Source of the DNA: Ailanthus altissimus | Taxonomy: Eukaryota > Streptophyta > Magnoliopsida > Sapindales > Simaroubaceae | Reading direction: 5' to 3' | Length of the DNA stretch: 64,000 bases | Assembly: GCA_946807835.1 (NCBI GenBank) | Contig: OX327694.1 | Location: forward strand, 8,630,001-8,694,000 | Part shown: piece after piece, positions 36,060 through 46,785 of the stretch | Layout: the number at the start of each line of letters is the position of its first letter | How positions within the stretch are numbered: position 1 is the first letter of the stretch | The notes under the pieces: generated by a model | The model's database searches: none | What the model saw: the letters and a program-made list of their open reading frames with translations, nothing else | What the model was told of the DNA's origin: nothing | Made by a program: the position numbers and the translations under genes

Positions 36060-37850
36060 TTTCGAGATCCTAATTCTCATTGTTTGGTGAAAGATAGTTT
36101 CGAAACTTTCTTTAATATTTTGTTAAATTCTCATTCATCTTCTCATTCTTCACTAATTAACACCATGGCCGATAGTTAAATTGAGGGATTCATAGACCCA
36201 AGGGACAATCAATCCCAACATAATGACCATAATCGACCTGGGACACTTAGAGATTACATGAACCCTACACGAACCCGTGCACCATCTTGTTTAATTTTTC
36301 CTTCAGATGCAACACATTTTAATTTTAAGCCGTGCATTACCCAAATTTTACCTACTTTTTATGGCTTAGATGCAGAGAACCCTTTCCTACATCTAAGAGA
36401 ATTTGAAGAAGTGTGTAACACGTATAATGACTAAAATTGTAGCATGAACACAATTCAACTTAAGCTTTTTCCTTTTTCTTTAAAAGATAAAGCTAAAACA
36501 TGGCTACAAAATCTTAGGCCAGGATCTATTTCTTTATGGGATGAGATGCAACAACAATTTCTAAAAAAATATTTCCTCCCCATAGAACAAATTCTTTCAA
36601 AAGAAAAATTACCGTTTTTGCCTAAAAACCTGGAGAGACCTTTTACCAATGTTGGGAAAGGTACTTAATACCTGTCCCCGTCATGGCTTTGAAACTTAGA
36701 GATTTGTCTCAAATTTCTACAGTAGCTTAACACCCCAAGTTAGAGAAATGGTAGAAATGATGTGTAATAGAATATTTGAGGACAAAGACCCAGAAGATGC
36801 AATGAACTATCTAAACTTACTAGCAAAAAAATGCTTAAAATTGGGACACTATTAGTACCTTGAGGCACCTAGCAAAACTTAAACCACTACATCTAGTGGG
36901 GGTATTTATCATCTTAGGAAAGACCATGACCTTCAAGGAAAATTAGCATCCCTAGCTAAAAAAGTCAAAACCTTAAAAATGAAAAAATAGTGGTCAATTA
37001 AAATCTGTTCAAGAAATTGTGTGTCACATATGTGAAACTCATAATCACTCTACCAATGATTACCCAACTTTGCCTGCATTTAGGGAATAACTCCATGAAC
37101 AAGGAAATGTTCTAAATACGTTCAAGCAGTCAAACAATAACCCATATTCACAAAACTATAATCCTGGTTGGAGAAATCACTCGAATGTTAGTTTGAGGAA
37201 TAACACTCAAGCACAGGTGTCATAACCACCTTTTCAACCACACCAAAATTTTCAAAACCATCAAAGTTATGCACCATATGTCCCACCACCTAAGAAAAAT
37301 CTTGAAGAAACTTTGCATGCATTCATTGAAAAGCAAGAGTCTATTAATTCTCAAAATACTCAAACATTTGCTGATTTGAAAGATACTCTTGCTAAATTTG
37401 CATCTGCACTGAACATTCATGAGAAAGGAAAATTTCCTTCTCAACCATAACCAAACCCCAAATGACAACATAACTCAAATACATGTAGTTCAAGAAGCCA
37501 ACACATGGATTAAGTTAAAATACTTATCACTCTTCGGAATGGTAAGATTGTTAAATAACTCATTCCTAAACCTCATGAGAACAATGAATCAATTTCTAAG
37601 AGTAAGTAAAGCGTTGAATCTATACCTAGTGAAGAAAACATCAAACCCTCATCTCCACCCCCATTTCCTCATGCATTATATAATGCTAAGAAGATGAATC
37701 ACAATCCTGAAATTTTTTAAATCTTCAAACAGGTCAAAGTTAATATTCCTTTATTGGATGCCATTAAACAAGTTCCCTTTTATGCAAAATTTTTGAAGGA
37801 TTTATACACAGTAAAAAGAAAACTAAATGTGAAAAAGAAAGCATTTTTAG
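36060..37850 (+). pseudogene. gag of the old Athila copy (degenerate)
   Basis: Recognisable Gag pieces include LKDKAKTWLQNLRPGSISLW (36440-36560) and the CCHC-like CHICETHNH area (37020-37060), in several frames with many stops. The reading reaches the Lys-Lys-Ala-Phe region near 37845, where the young element is inserted after TTTAG. Confidence 0.85.
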
Positions 37851-39288
37851 TGACACGTCCAGAATATAGAAGTTATTCCCAAGTGCAGGATTGTCGAAGT
37901 AATAAATAACCCGATGAGAACGGGGTCGATCCACAGGGAAGTAGAATTAAAATTACAATTTATAAACACTTTAAAGATAATTAATGCAGTATAAGATGTT
38001 TGTAAATATTATTTCAATTAACCAATTCAAATAAAAAGCTAAGGTTACGGGGATTCACTCTTGGCATAAGAAGTAAGAATATATTTAACTTTTTATTTTT
38101 TTATAACTCAATTGGAATCCTCACACAAAGGAGGTTCCAACCGGAAAATATAGCAATTAAAGTTCATTATCATTTATATATTGATTAGTATTTATTTCTT
38201 TCAATTATTATACACCAAATCTTATAAATGGGTTCAAGTATTTATTATGCCAATCTTTATATTTGTCTACAATAAATTAAGACTCCCACTTTACAAGAAA
38301 GGTTATATAAACCAAATCTTGTAAATGGTTTCAAGAATTTATTGTGCCAAGTATTAAGTTTGTCAATAATAAATCAAGAATCACCACTTTAGAAGAAATG
38401 GTATTAATTCTACAAACAAAATAAATACATCATATATAAATTTGCATAACTTAAAAATGAAGCATTAAATTCATGAATAAATATTAAACATATCTTATTA
38501 CCTTGCCAAGAGTTTCACCCTTTCACCTTAGCTTAAACAAAATTATTTGGACATAATAAAACTAAATGAAAAGAAAAGAAATGGAAGAAGAAATAACATG
38601 ACTTAATAGTAAACAAGAGAAATAATAGTACAAGGAAATGGATACAAAGGAAAAGTATTTTGAACTAAATTCTAACTTTCTAATTACATTCTTTAGGCAT
38701 AAACAAGCCACCTATTTATAGAAAAACATGGATAAATCGAGACAAATTCGGAGGGAACCACTTGGTTGATGAAAGTCAAGAATGGTGGCAAAATAATTTG
38801 CATTCATTATCGCTTGGGTACCCACTTGATTATCCAATTTGGAATTGATGTGATCCGAATTAACTGTCACTTAAAACATAAAAGTTGTAGATAAGTCTCT
38901 TATCTTTCCAAATTGAGTGATCTCATACATATTAGATACGTATTTCTATAGTTATGGGCCCAATACTGATAACTGTTCAAACTGGGCCTGTACTGCAGAT
39001 CAATTCTGTTCTAGGCCAATTTTCACCCTCTAAACACTCGAATTTCCAATGCTTTGTGAAATACAATATGTTAGCTCATTGAGTCAGTTCTGCACAGGAT
39101 TAAGAATCACCTCCATTAGATCTTTAGGTAGAAAGTTATGCCCATTTTACCGAACCTGCCACAAAACAGTTATAAGATAATTAAGTACAATATTGTAAAC
39201 ATACTTAAGTTAAGAAAATTAAATACACTAGTAATACAAAAAAATCATGTAAAACTCTTATTAAATGTGTAATTTCAAGTGTTCATCA
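37851..39288 (-). repeat. 3' LTR of the young Athila element
   Basis: 1438 bp, the same length as its partner, with about 16 substitutions and no indels that I noticed. The left flank is TTTAG (37846-37850). Confidence 0.96.
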
Positions 39289-39300
39289 CACCCCCCAACT
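39289..39300 (-). other. Polypurine tract of the young Athila element
   Basis: AGTTGGGGGGTG on the minus strand lies directly before the 3' LTR start TGATGAAC. This is the expected priming site for plus-strand DNA synthesis. Confidence 0.8.
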
Positions 39301-40525
39301 GGCTTATTGCTAGTCCCTAGCAATTCGAGCATAAATAAAATTTGAACACTACCTAAGTATTTCAAACAAAACGTCAGTTTTAAAATCACAATCGCTATAA
39401 AGGTTATTTCAATCATAACTTCCAAAAATATTTTTGTGTGTGTGTGAATTAAGCCAAAGCCTTCTTACCACAAACCACAACATATATAGCCTTAAAAATG
39501 TTCCAAGTAAAAGCCTCAACTCCATATCCTTACAGGTGAATAGCTTGTTTAATGACTTAGGATTTCACTTATGGAGTTGGAAAACAGATAATCGCTCAAG
39601 AAAAAGTTACATTTAAGGACAGACAGATAAACTAACATTGATCCAAAGATAGGAAAATCAAATATTTAGAGTCAAACCATTATTGTCAAATGCCAGCTTC
39701 AAGACTTTAATTATTTAATGCGAATCTTACGAATATAGAATTCGGTGATAAGATTGCTTCCTAATGACTTTAGTCTTCTAAAATTGAATGAAGACTTTAT
39801 TGAACTGAATTGACTTCTTTTCTTTCTTTTTTTTTCTTTTTTTTTAAATATTTTTTTACTCATTTTTTTTTTAAAGACATAAGGAATCATTACAACATAA
39901 GAGCAATTTATCACCATAATACTTTTCCAATTTTTTTTTTTATCCTTCAGCTAAGCAACCAAATCATTCATCATCCTAAATAATGTCATTCCAAATAAAA
40001 ATTAACCATTTCAAAAGATCAATGAAAGTTCGTAAGCTGTTATCTCAAACCTCTCCACTCACTCACAAAAGATATGTGAGTTTAGAAAATAATATGTATA
40101 CTTAAACAAGGAAATTCTCTTGGCTATATATATTGAATCATCCATCTTACCACAAGGCTTAGTATTGTTCTCAAGAAATAATTTCAGAAGTTATTTTTTA
40201 GTAACCTAAATAGAGAAAGTGATATAAACTAAACAATTTTGAAATCATACATCGATAGTAAAGCAAATTTATTTACGCAAGAGTTACCAAAAACTTAAGC
40301 AACAAACAATTATACATAAAATGCATTAAAAATAAACCAATTAGAATGTGTTTCAAAAGTTTATAATGTACTCTTTACTCTGCCATTCTAGAACTAGAAT
40401 GCGTCTCAAGAATACATAAATGAACATTTTACTCACGCCATTCATGATAATTTTTTTTTTTTTACATAACAAAGTGATAACAACAACAAAATAAAATAAT
40501 TAACACTAACATTATATATCAACTA
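39301..40525 (-). other. 3' untranslated region of the young Athila element
   Basis: AT-rich, no gene seen. The part nearest the LTR (39300-39610) is conserved with 53038-53330 of the old copy, showing it belongs to the element. The open frames here are short and have no recognised domain. Confidence 0.7.
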
Positions 40526-40560
40526 TCCTCCCCCCAACCAGATTGAGACATTGTCCTCAA
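40526..40560 (-). other. Internal purine tract after the extra genes
   Basis: The minus strand reads TTGAGGACAATGTCTCAATC and then GGTTGGGGGGAGGA. A similar GAGGACAATG...TTGGGGG block often follows the coding region in plant gypsy elements. It resembles a second polypurine tract and marks the start of the long 3' untranslated part. Confidence 0.6.
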
Positions 40561-40711
40561 TATCAAAATATAGAAAGAGTAAAATATAGAAGATATCACC
40601 TGAAACATCTTTTATTGAAAATTAAACCTGCAACAAAATAAAACAAGCCACACAAAAAAAAAATAAAACAAGCCACACAAAAAAGCTTTAAAATACATAG
40701 AAATAGATAGG

Positions 40712-41364
40712 CTACAGACGAAGCGTCAAATCTATCTTGCGTTTCTTTTCACTGTTATCAGTATACCAATCTATCTGACTCATTGTTGGATCAGATAGAG
40801 GTGTAAAAGCTTGTAGTTCATCGAGTAACTGATCAACAGTTGAAGCAGAAATGAGGATCTATCGTGCTGCAGATGAGACGAATTGTTTTTCCACCGCATA
40901 GTCAAGAAAAGATAACAACCCATTATAAAAACCATCAACGTTTAACAAACCAATTGGTTTTTTATGGATTTGCAATTGTGCCCATGAGACAATTTGAAAA
41001 ATTTCCTCCAATGTTCCGAAACCTCCAGGTAGAGCTATAAAGGCATCAGCATTACGAAGCATAAAAGAAATTCGTTCATGCATTGATGATACCTGTAACT
41101 CATCCCCAATTGTTTTTCCTACAATGTCTCCAACAACTAGAGCTTTTGGTATGATACCCAAAACTCGACTGCCATTATTTTGTGTAGCGGTTGCCACACG
41201 TCCCATTAATCCAAGACTACCTCCCCATATACTAAATGAATATTACGCTCAGCTAACATCTTACCAAGGGTTTCTGCTGCTTCTATAAACTCACTAGTTT
41301 TTCTAGGGTTGGATCCACAAAAGACACAAATTTTTGTGAATTTACGAGTTGATGATCCTTCCAT
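40712..41364 (-). pseudogene. LOG-like: LONELY GUY (LOG)-type cytokinin riboside monophosphate phosphoribohydrolase in the retrotransposon
   Basis: LOG enzymes release active cytokinin bases from their riboside monophosphates in the cytosol and nucleus. From the ATG at 41364 the sequence gives KICVFCGSNPRK, HLVYG, then after a one-base loss in the GGGG run at 41223-41226 (which breaks the glycine loop) GLMGRVATATQ, LGIIPKALV, SMHERISFML and the signature PGGFGTLEE. GLLNVDGFYNGLLSF follows. A TAG at 40859-40861, probably from CAG, falls after SSAAR, and the frame then continues 48 codons to TAG at 40712. Full length would be about 217 residues, normal for the family. There are no introns, although plant LOG genes usually have several. 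It is in sense with the element and lies between integrase and the 3' end, so it looks retro-captured. The C-terminus ends KKRKIDLTLRL. Confidence 0.88.
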
Positions 41365-41721
41365 GATTACACTCACCCTCTCTCTTGAATGATTTTGAGT
41401 TTGTACAAAGATGCAGAAATAATGCAATGTATTTATAGAGCCAAAAGGTATTGCAAAGTTAAATCACATGGCTATTGGCTTGAAATACAAGATTCAATAC
41501 CTTTTACCAATTTTCAATTTGTTAGCTGGAAAAGTCACATGGGTTGTCGGCTTAAAATGCAAAATTTTCAAAAAGGATTATAGGTGGTTGATTATTGAAA
41601 AGACATTTGAGTTTGAAATGAAACATTTAAAAATAACAGCTATAGTAAATATATACAAGTAGTTGTGATTGTGGCTCACATCTTCCTCTGATTTTACGTC
41701 CAGTAACGGCTTAAACGCCCT
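41365..41721 (-). other. Spacer between the cysteine-cluster ORF and LOG
   Basis: No recognised coding sequence. Just before the LOG ATG the minus strand reads GAGAGAGGGTGAGTGTAATC, possibly a relic of a host 5' UTR. Confidence 0.5.
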
Positions 41722-42271
41722 CTATGGGTCGGGGATAGGCTTCCCATCCAATTTTCTTATAAATTGGCAAACAGGGTCTTTTAAAGTCAGATTCTCGAGA
41801 CTGTACCGCTCATGTTCTTTTAGGAATATGTCCCATAATTCATGAATTGCAATATGCACATATCCACTAGGATGCGTCTCAAGAGTCGATAAGATATTAT
41901 CTAAAGACTCCTTACTCAGGCCATCCTTAATGAACCTAATTTTATCTTCACGATTTACAGACACCATTCCTAAAGTGCGGCAACGTGTGTTGCAAGTCGT
42001 GCGTGCACACTTGTAACAAACATTTAATCGTTTTGCTCTTCATTTTTTTTTAAAAAGAGCTTTTACCTAAGCCAGGCATGTAGGAAATTAATGAGTCTGA
42101 AAATTCACCTGTCAATCTAACTTTGGCTTCAATTAACCAACGTAAATCAACAGGTATATTCATAATCATTAATAACCTTAATCTTTCACATCTTGCTTGG
42201 TAAATTTTCTTCAAGAAATTTTGAGGCAATGAGGGAAAACGCTTTTTCAAATTTTTTAGAATGTCATCCAT
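41722..42271 (-). pseudogene. Small basic cysteine-cluster ORF after integrase (virus CRP-like layout)
   Basis: Two adjacent frames look like one broken gene of about 180 codons. The first (42271-42050) begins MDDILKNLKKRF. A frame change in or near the T and A homopolymers at 42043-42056 and a TGA at 42040-42042 separate it from the second. Just after the break comes a run rich in Arg and Lys, then four cysteines at codons starting 42018, 42009, 41994 and 41982 (spacing CX2CX4CX3C). A further 80 residues follow, ending at 41722. A basic stretch followed by a cysteine cluster recalls the small cysteine-rich nucleic-acid-binding proteins of carlavirus-like plant RNA viruses, some of which suppress RNA silencing. 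This is a resemblance in layout only. It could equally be a private Athila ORF or another zinc-binding protein. Confidence 0.5.
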
Positions 42272-42489
42272 TTTTTTTTTTTAGAAAAGGGGAAAAAAGA
42301 GAAGATATCAGCAATTATGGGAAACTGACAAAACCGATTTGAAATATCATGGAGTACCGTTATCCGCCGCTTAACCGAGGTGCAAAATAAAACTTTAACA
42401 AAACTACTAAATTAACCTGCAAGTAAAAAAAAAAAAATTGTTAGAAGAAGAATAAATATATATAAATATGTAAATATATAAAACAAAGA
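42272..42489 (-). other. Spacer between integrase and the cysteine-cluster ORF
   Basis: Non-coding by eye, A/T-rich with an A run near 42427 and a T run near 42271-42282. No splice sites or motifs that I can support. Confidence 0.5.
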
Positions 42490-43869
42490 TTAATTGGTCT
42501 CGTAACAAGGATCCGACAGAAACGTAAATTCTTCATGAAAAGCTTGGTTTTCTAGAAACGGCTTGAGTCTTTGCCCATTTACCTTAAACACATTCCCATT
42601 TCTAGGATTTTCAATGTCAATTGTTCCATAAGGGTACACATGTTTCACAATAAAAGGGTCACTCCATCTTGATCTTAATTTTCCAGGGAATATGTGAAGT
42701 CGAGAATTATAAAGCAAAACCTTCTCACCAGTGTCAAATGTTTTTCTCTGAATTTTTTTATCATGAAAGGCTTTAATTTTAGCTTTATGAATTTTTGAAT
42801 TCTCATATGCATCATTTCTCAATTCTTCAAGTTCATTTATTTGTAATTTACGTATGTGTCCAGCAGAATCAAGATTTTCATTGAAAGTTTTAATAGCCCA
42901 GTAGGCTTTATGCTCAAGTTCCACAGGTAAGTGACAAGGTTTTCCATAAACTATCCTATAGGGAGGCATACCCAATGAAGTTTTAAAAGCAGTTCTATAA
43001 GCCCACAGTGCATCATTTAGTCTTAAAGACCAATCTTTGCGATTTGGGTTTACAGTTTTTTCTAAAATTTGTTTTATCTCCCTATTTGCTAATTCAACTT
43101 GTCCACTTGTCTGAGGATGATAAGGGGTGGCAACTTTATGAGTAATACCATATTTTTTCACTAATGTTTCAAATGGTCTATTACAAAAATGCTTACCCCC
43201 ATCACTTATAATGGCTCGAGGGATTCCAAATCGACTTAAGATATTTTCTTTCAAAAATTTCATGACTGTTTTACGGTCATTATGTCGACATGGAATAGCC
43301 TCAATCCATTTTGAGACATAATCTACTGCAACTAAGATATACGTAAATCCAAATGATAACGAAAATGGTCCCATGAAATCTATCCCCCAACAATCAAAGA
43401 TTTCAATAACAAGAATGGGGTTCAAAGGCATCATGTTTTGTTTTGAAATTGATCCCAACTTTTGACAATTTTCACAAGTTATACAAAATGCATGTGTATC
43501 TTTAAATAAAGTGGGCCAATAAAATCCACACTGTAAGATTTTTGCAGCTGTTTTCTTTGATGAGAAATGTCCCCCACATGCTTCAGAATGACAAAATTCA
43601 ATAACTTTATTTACCTCATTGTCGGGTATGCATCTTTGAAATATTTGATCACGACAATATTTAAAGAGATAAGGATCATCCCAATAAAACTTTCTCACCT
43701 CCGTTAAAAATTTTCTTTTGTCTTGAGCATTCCATTGAGGTGGCATTTCTCCTGTTACAAGAAAATTAACAATATTAGCATACCAGGGCATTGTAATAGT
43801 AGAAAATAAAAATTCATCGGGAAAAGAATCATTAATAGGTGTTATTTCTGTTGATGAATCTGGTGTGAG
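42490..43869 (-). CDS. Integrase of the young Athila element
   Basis: Open for 433 residues from an internal ATG at 43791. A zinc-binding segment (HSEACGGHF, then CITCENCQ) is followed by the DDE core. The first Asp is in [10 protein letters not shown], the second in [10 protein letters not shown] and the Glu in [11 protein letters not shown]. It ends with a conserved-looking C-terminal region ([18 protein letters not shown]). The natural stop TAA is at 42490. Catalytic residues are all present. Confidence 0.93.
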   Translation of the reverse strand, partial: LTPDSSTEITPINDSFPDEFLFSTITMPWYANIVNFLVTGEMPPQWNAQDKRKFLTEVRKFYWDDPYLFKYCRDQIFQRCIPDNEVNKVIEFCHSEACGGHFSSKKTAAKILQCGFYWPTLFKDTHAFCITCENCQKLGSISKQNMMPLNPILVIEIFDCWGIDFMGPFSLSFGFTYILVAVDYVSKWIEAIPCRHNDRKTVMKFLKENILSRFGIPRAIISDGGKHFCNRPFETLVKKYGITHKVATPYHPQTSGQVELANREIKQILEKTVNPNRKDWSLRLNDALWAYRTAFKTSLGMPPYRIVYGKPCHLPVELEHKAYWAIKTFNENLDSAGHIRKLQINELEELRNDAYENSKIHKAKIKAFHDKKIQRKTFDTGEKVLLYNSRLHIFPGKLRSRWSDPFIVKHVYPYGTIDIENPRNGNVFKVNGQRLKPFLENQAFHEEFTFLSDPCYETN

Positions 43870-45471
43870 TCATGATAAGTGATCTGCAACAACATTTTCA
43901 GCTCCCTTCCTATCCTTGATAGTGATAATAAATTCTTGAAGCAATAGAATCCATCGAATCAGTCTTGGTTTTGCATCCTGTTTTGACATTAAATACCTTA
44001 CAGCAGCATGGTCAGTAAATACAATAGTTGAAGAACCAATTAAGTAAGAACAAAATTTGTCTAATGTAAATATTACAGCAAGTAGTTCTTTTTCAGTTGT
44101 TGTGTAATTCATTTGTGCACTGTTTAAAGTTCTACTCGCGTAATAAATTACATAGGATTTACCTTCCTTTCTTTGTCCTAATACAGCACCAACAGCGTAG
44201 TCACTAGCATCACACATTAGCTCAAAAGGTAAAGACCAGTCAGGAGATTGTATGATAGGAGCAGATGTTAAGAGGCCAATTAATTTTTCAAATGAATTTT
44301 GACACTCTTGAGTCCACTTAAATGATACATCTTTTGCTAAGAGGTTACAAAGAGGTTTAGATATAGCACTAAAGTTTTTTATGAACCTCCTATAGAATCC
44401 AGCATGTCCTAAAAAGGATCGGACTTCTCTGACTGTTTTTGGTGGAGGCAAATGTGTAATGAGTTCGACTTTTGCCTTATCCACTTCAATTCCTTTAGAA
44501 GATACTATATGTCCCAAAACAATTCCAGAAGTAACCATGTAGTGACATTTTTCCCAGTTCAATACAAGACTCTTTTCTTCACATCTTTTTAAGACCTTTT
44601 CTAAGTTTTCAAGACAATTATCAAAAGAATTTCCAAACACAGTTAAATCATCCATGAAAACTTCTAAATAATGCTCAATCATGTCACTAAAAATGCTTAA
44701 CATACATCTCTGAAATGTTGCTGGGGCATTACAAAGTCCAAAGGGCATTCTTCTAAAAGCAAAGGTTCCAAAATGACATGTGAATGTAGTCTTTTCTTGA
44801 TCCTCTAATGCTATAGGAATTTGACAATAGCCAGAGTAACCATCTAGAAAGCAATAGTAGGGATGTCCTGCTACTCTTTCTATAATCTGATCAAGGAATG
44901 GTAAAGGAAAATGGTCTTTTCTAGTGGCCAAGTTCAATTTTCTATAATCTATGCACATACTCCAACTAGATGAGACTCGAGTTGGTATTAACTCACCTTT
45001 TTCATTTTCAATGACTGTGATTCCAGATGTTTTTGGTACTACCTGAGTAAGACTTACCCACTTACTATCTGAGATCGGATAGATAATTCCTACTTCAAGT
45101 AATTTGAGAACTTCAGCTCTTACTACCTCTTTCATATGTGGATTTAATCTCCTTTGAGGTTGTTGGGAAGTTTTGGCATTATCCTCTAGGTGTATTCTAT
45201 GTGTACAAATCAAAGGATTAATACCATTTATGTCTTTTAAAGTCCACCCAATTGCATTTTTATGCATTTTCAATAATTCAATCAACTTATCTTCTTGTTC
45301 ACTTGTGAGTGTAGAAGCGATTACCACCGGGTAAGTTTGTTTATCTCCAAGAAATGCATATTTCAGTCCTTCAGGCAGAGGTTTTAACTCCAACTTTGAA
45401 ATTTCGTTCTTTTTATCCTCATTTTCTCTCAATTCTTCAAACTTTAGTTTCCATCTTTTATTTTCAATCAC
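43870..45471 (-). CDS. Reverse transcriptase and RNase H of the young Athila element
   Basis: Open for 533 residues. RT motifs in order are [39 protein letters not shown], the catalytic FMDD (within [10 protein letters not shown]), [13 protein letters not shown] and [12 protein letters not shown]. RNase H motifs are [26 protein letters not shown] and TDHAAVRYL. The first ATG of the frame codes MIENKRWK, but in copy 1 the frame runs in from protease, so this is a part of Pol rather than a separate protein. It ends in TGA at 43870 just before the linker to integrase, where the old copy has AGA. Confidence 0.93.
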   Translation of the reverse strand: MIENKRWKLKFEELRENEDKKNEISKLELKPLPEGLKYAFLGDKQTYPVVIASTLTSEQEDKLIELLKMHKNAIGWTLKDINGINPLICTHRIHLEDNAKTSQQPQRRLNPHMKEVVRAEVLKLLEVGIIYPISDSKWVSLTQVVPKTSGITVIENEKGELIPTRVSSSWSMCIDYRKLNLATRKDHFPLPFLDQIIERVAGHPYYCFLDGYSGYCQIPIALEDQEKTTFTCHFGTFAFRRMPFGLCNAPATFQRCMLSIFSDMIEHYLEVFMDDLTVFGNSFDNCLENLEKVLKRCEEKSLVLNWEKCHYMVTSGIVLGHIVSSKGIEVDKAKVELITHLPPPKTVREVRSFLGHAGFYRRFIKNFSAISKPLCNLLAKDVSFKWTQECQNSFEKLIGLLTSAPIIQSPDWSLPFELMCDASDYAVGAVLGQRKEGKSYVIYYASRTLNSAQMNYTTTEKELLAVIFTLDKFCSYLIGSSTIVFTDHAAVRYLMSKQDAKPRLIRWILLLQEFIITIKDRKGAENVVADHLS

Positions 45472-46785
45472 CTATGCACAGTCAAGTAAAGAACATATGT
45501 CAGAGATTTCAGGATCTAATTGTATATTTGACTCAAATGAATTTATTAAACACATTTCTAAGGGATCGGTAGAACTCCCTTTTTGAATATGATCCTCCAC
45601 AATCGTTTCAATCATGTCACCTTCTTCACTTTCATCCTCCTCTTCATATGGTTGCTTACACATATTAAAAACATTGAGTTTAAGTGTCATGTTTCCAAAT
45701 GAAAGCTTCATTACTCCATTCCTGCAATTAATCAAAGCGTTAGAAGTTGCTAAAAATGGACGACCTAAAATAACAGGTATCGGATTACATCCTTTGACAG
45801 GTTCTCTGTCCTAGACGATAAAATCCACAGGATATATGAATTTATCAACTTGAACTAAGACATCCTCCACTGTCCCTCTTGGTACTTTTATTGATCTATC
45901 AGCAAGTAAAAGAGTTACAGATGTTGATTTTAACTCCCCGAGATTGAGCTACTGATAAACTGAATACGGCAATAAATTCACACTAGCACCAAGATCAAGT
46001 AAGGCTTGTTCAATTTTATGACTTCCAATAATACATGAAATTGTAGGACAACCAAGGTCTTTATATTGCAAAGAATTATTGTTCTGAAGAATGGCACTTA
46101 CTTGTTCAGCTAAAAATGCTTTATTTTTCACATTCAGTTTTCTTTTTACTGTGCATAAGTCTTTCAAAAATTTTGCATAAGATGGAACCTGTTTAATAGC
46201 ATCCAGTAAATGAATATTAACTTTTACCTGTTTGAAGATTTCAAAAATTTCAGGATTATGATTCATCTTCTTAGTATTACGTAATGCATAAGAAAATGGG
46301 GGTGGAGGTGAAGGTTTAGTGTTTTCTTCATTAAGTGTAGGTTCAACACTTTCCTTACCCTTAGAGATTGATTCATCGCTTTCATGAGGTTTAGGAATTT
46401 CTTTTTCAACAATTTTACCACTCCGAAGAGTGATAACTGCTTTAACTTGATCCATGTGTTGGCTTCCTAAACTACATGCATTTGAGTTATGTTGTCCTTT
46501 GGGGTTTGGCTGTGGTTGAGAAGAAAATTTTCCTTTCTCATGAATGTTCAGTGCAGATGCAAATTTAGCAAGAGTATCTTTCAAATCAGCAAATGTTTGA
46601 GCATTTTGAGAATTAACAGACTCTTGTTTTTCAATGAATGTATGCAAGGTTTCTTCAAGATTTTTCCTAGGAGGTGGGACATATGGTGCATAACCTTGAT
46701 GATTTTGAAACTTTTGGTGTGGTTGGAAAGGTGGTTGTAAAGCCTGTGCTTGAGTGTCATTCCTCCAACTAAAATTCGGGTGATT
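45472..46785 (-). pseudogene. Gag tail and aspartic protease region, young Athila element
   Basis: The frame continues from gag through the protease motif LLDLGASVNLLPYSVYQ (45950-46005). It is interrupted by TAG at 45949 (CAG in copy 1), TAG near 45814 (TTG in copy 1) and TAG at 45472 (CAG in copy 1). The last stop is shared with the old copy. Confidence 0.85.

Noticed and set aside
39711..39917. 68-residue lysine-rich frame in the Athila 3' region
   Set aside because: Arises from an A/T homopolymer; no domain.
40859..41427. Treating the two LOG frames as two separate small genes
   Set aside because: Family motifs continue across the one-base shift and the stop in the expected order, so it is one broken gene.
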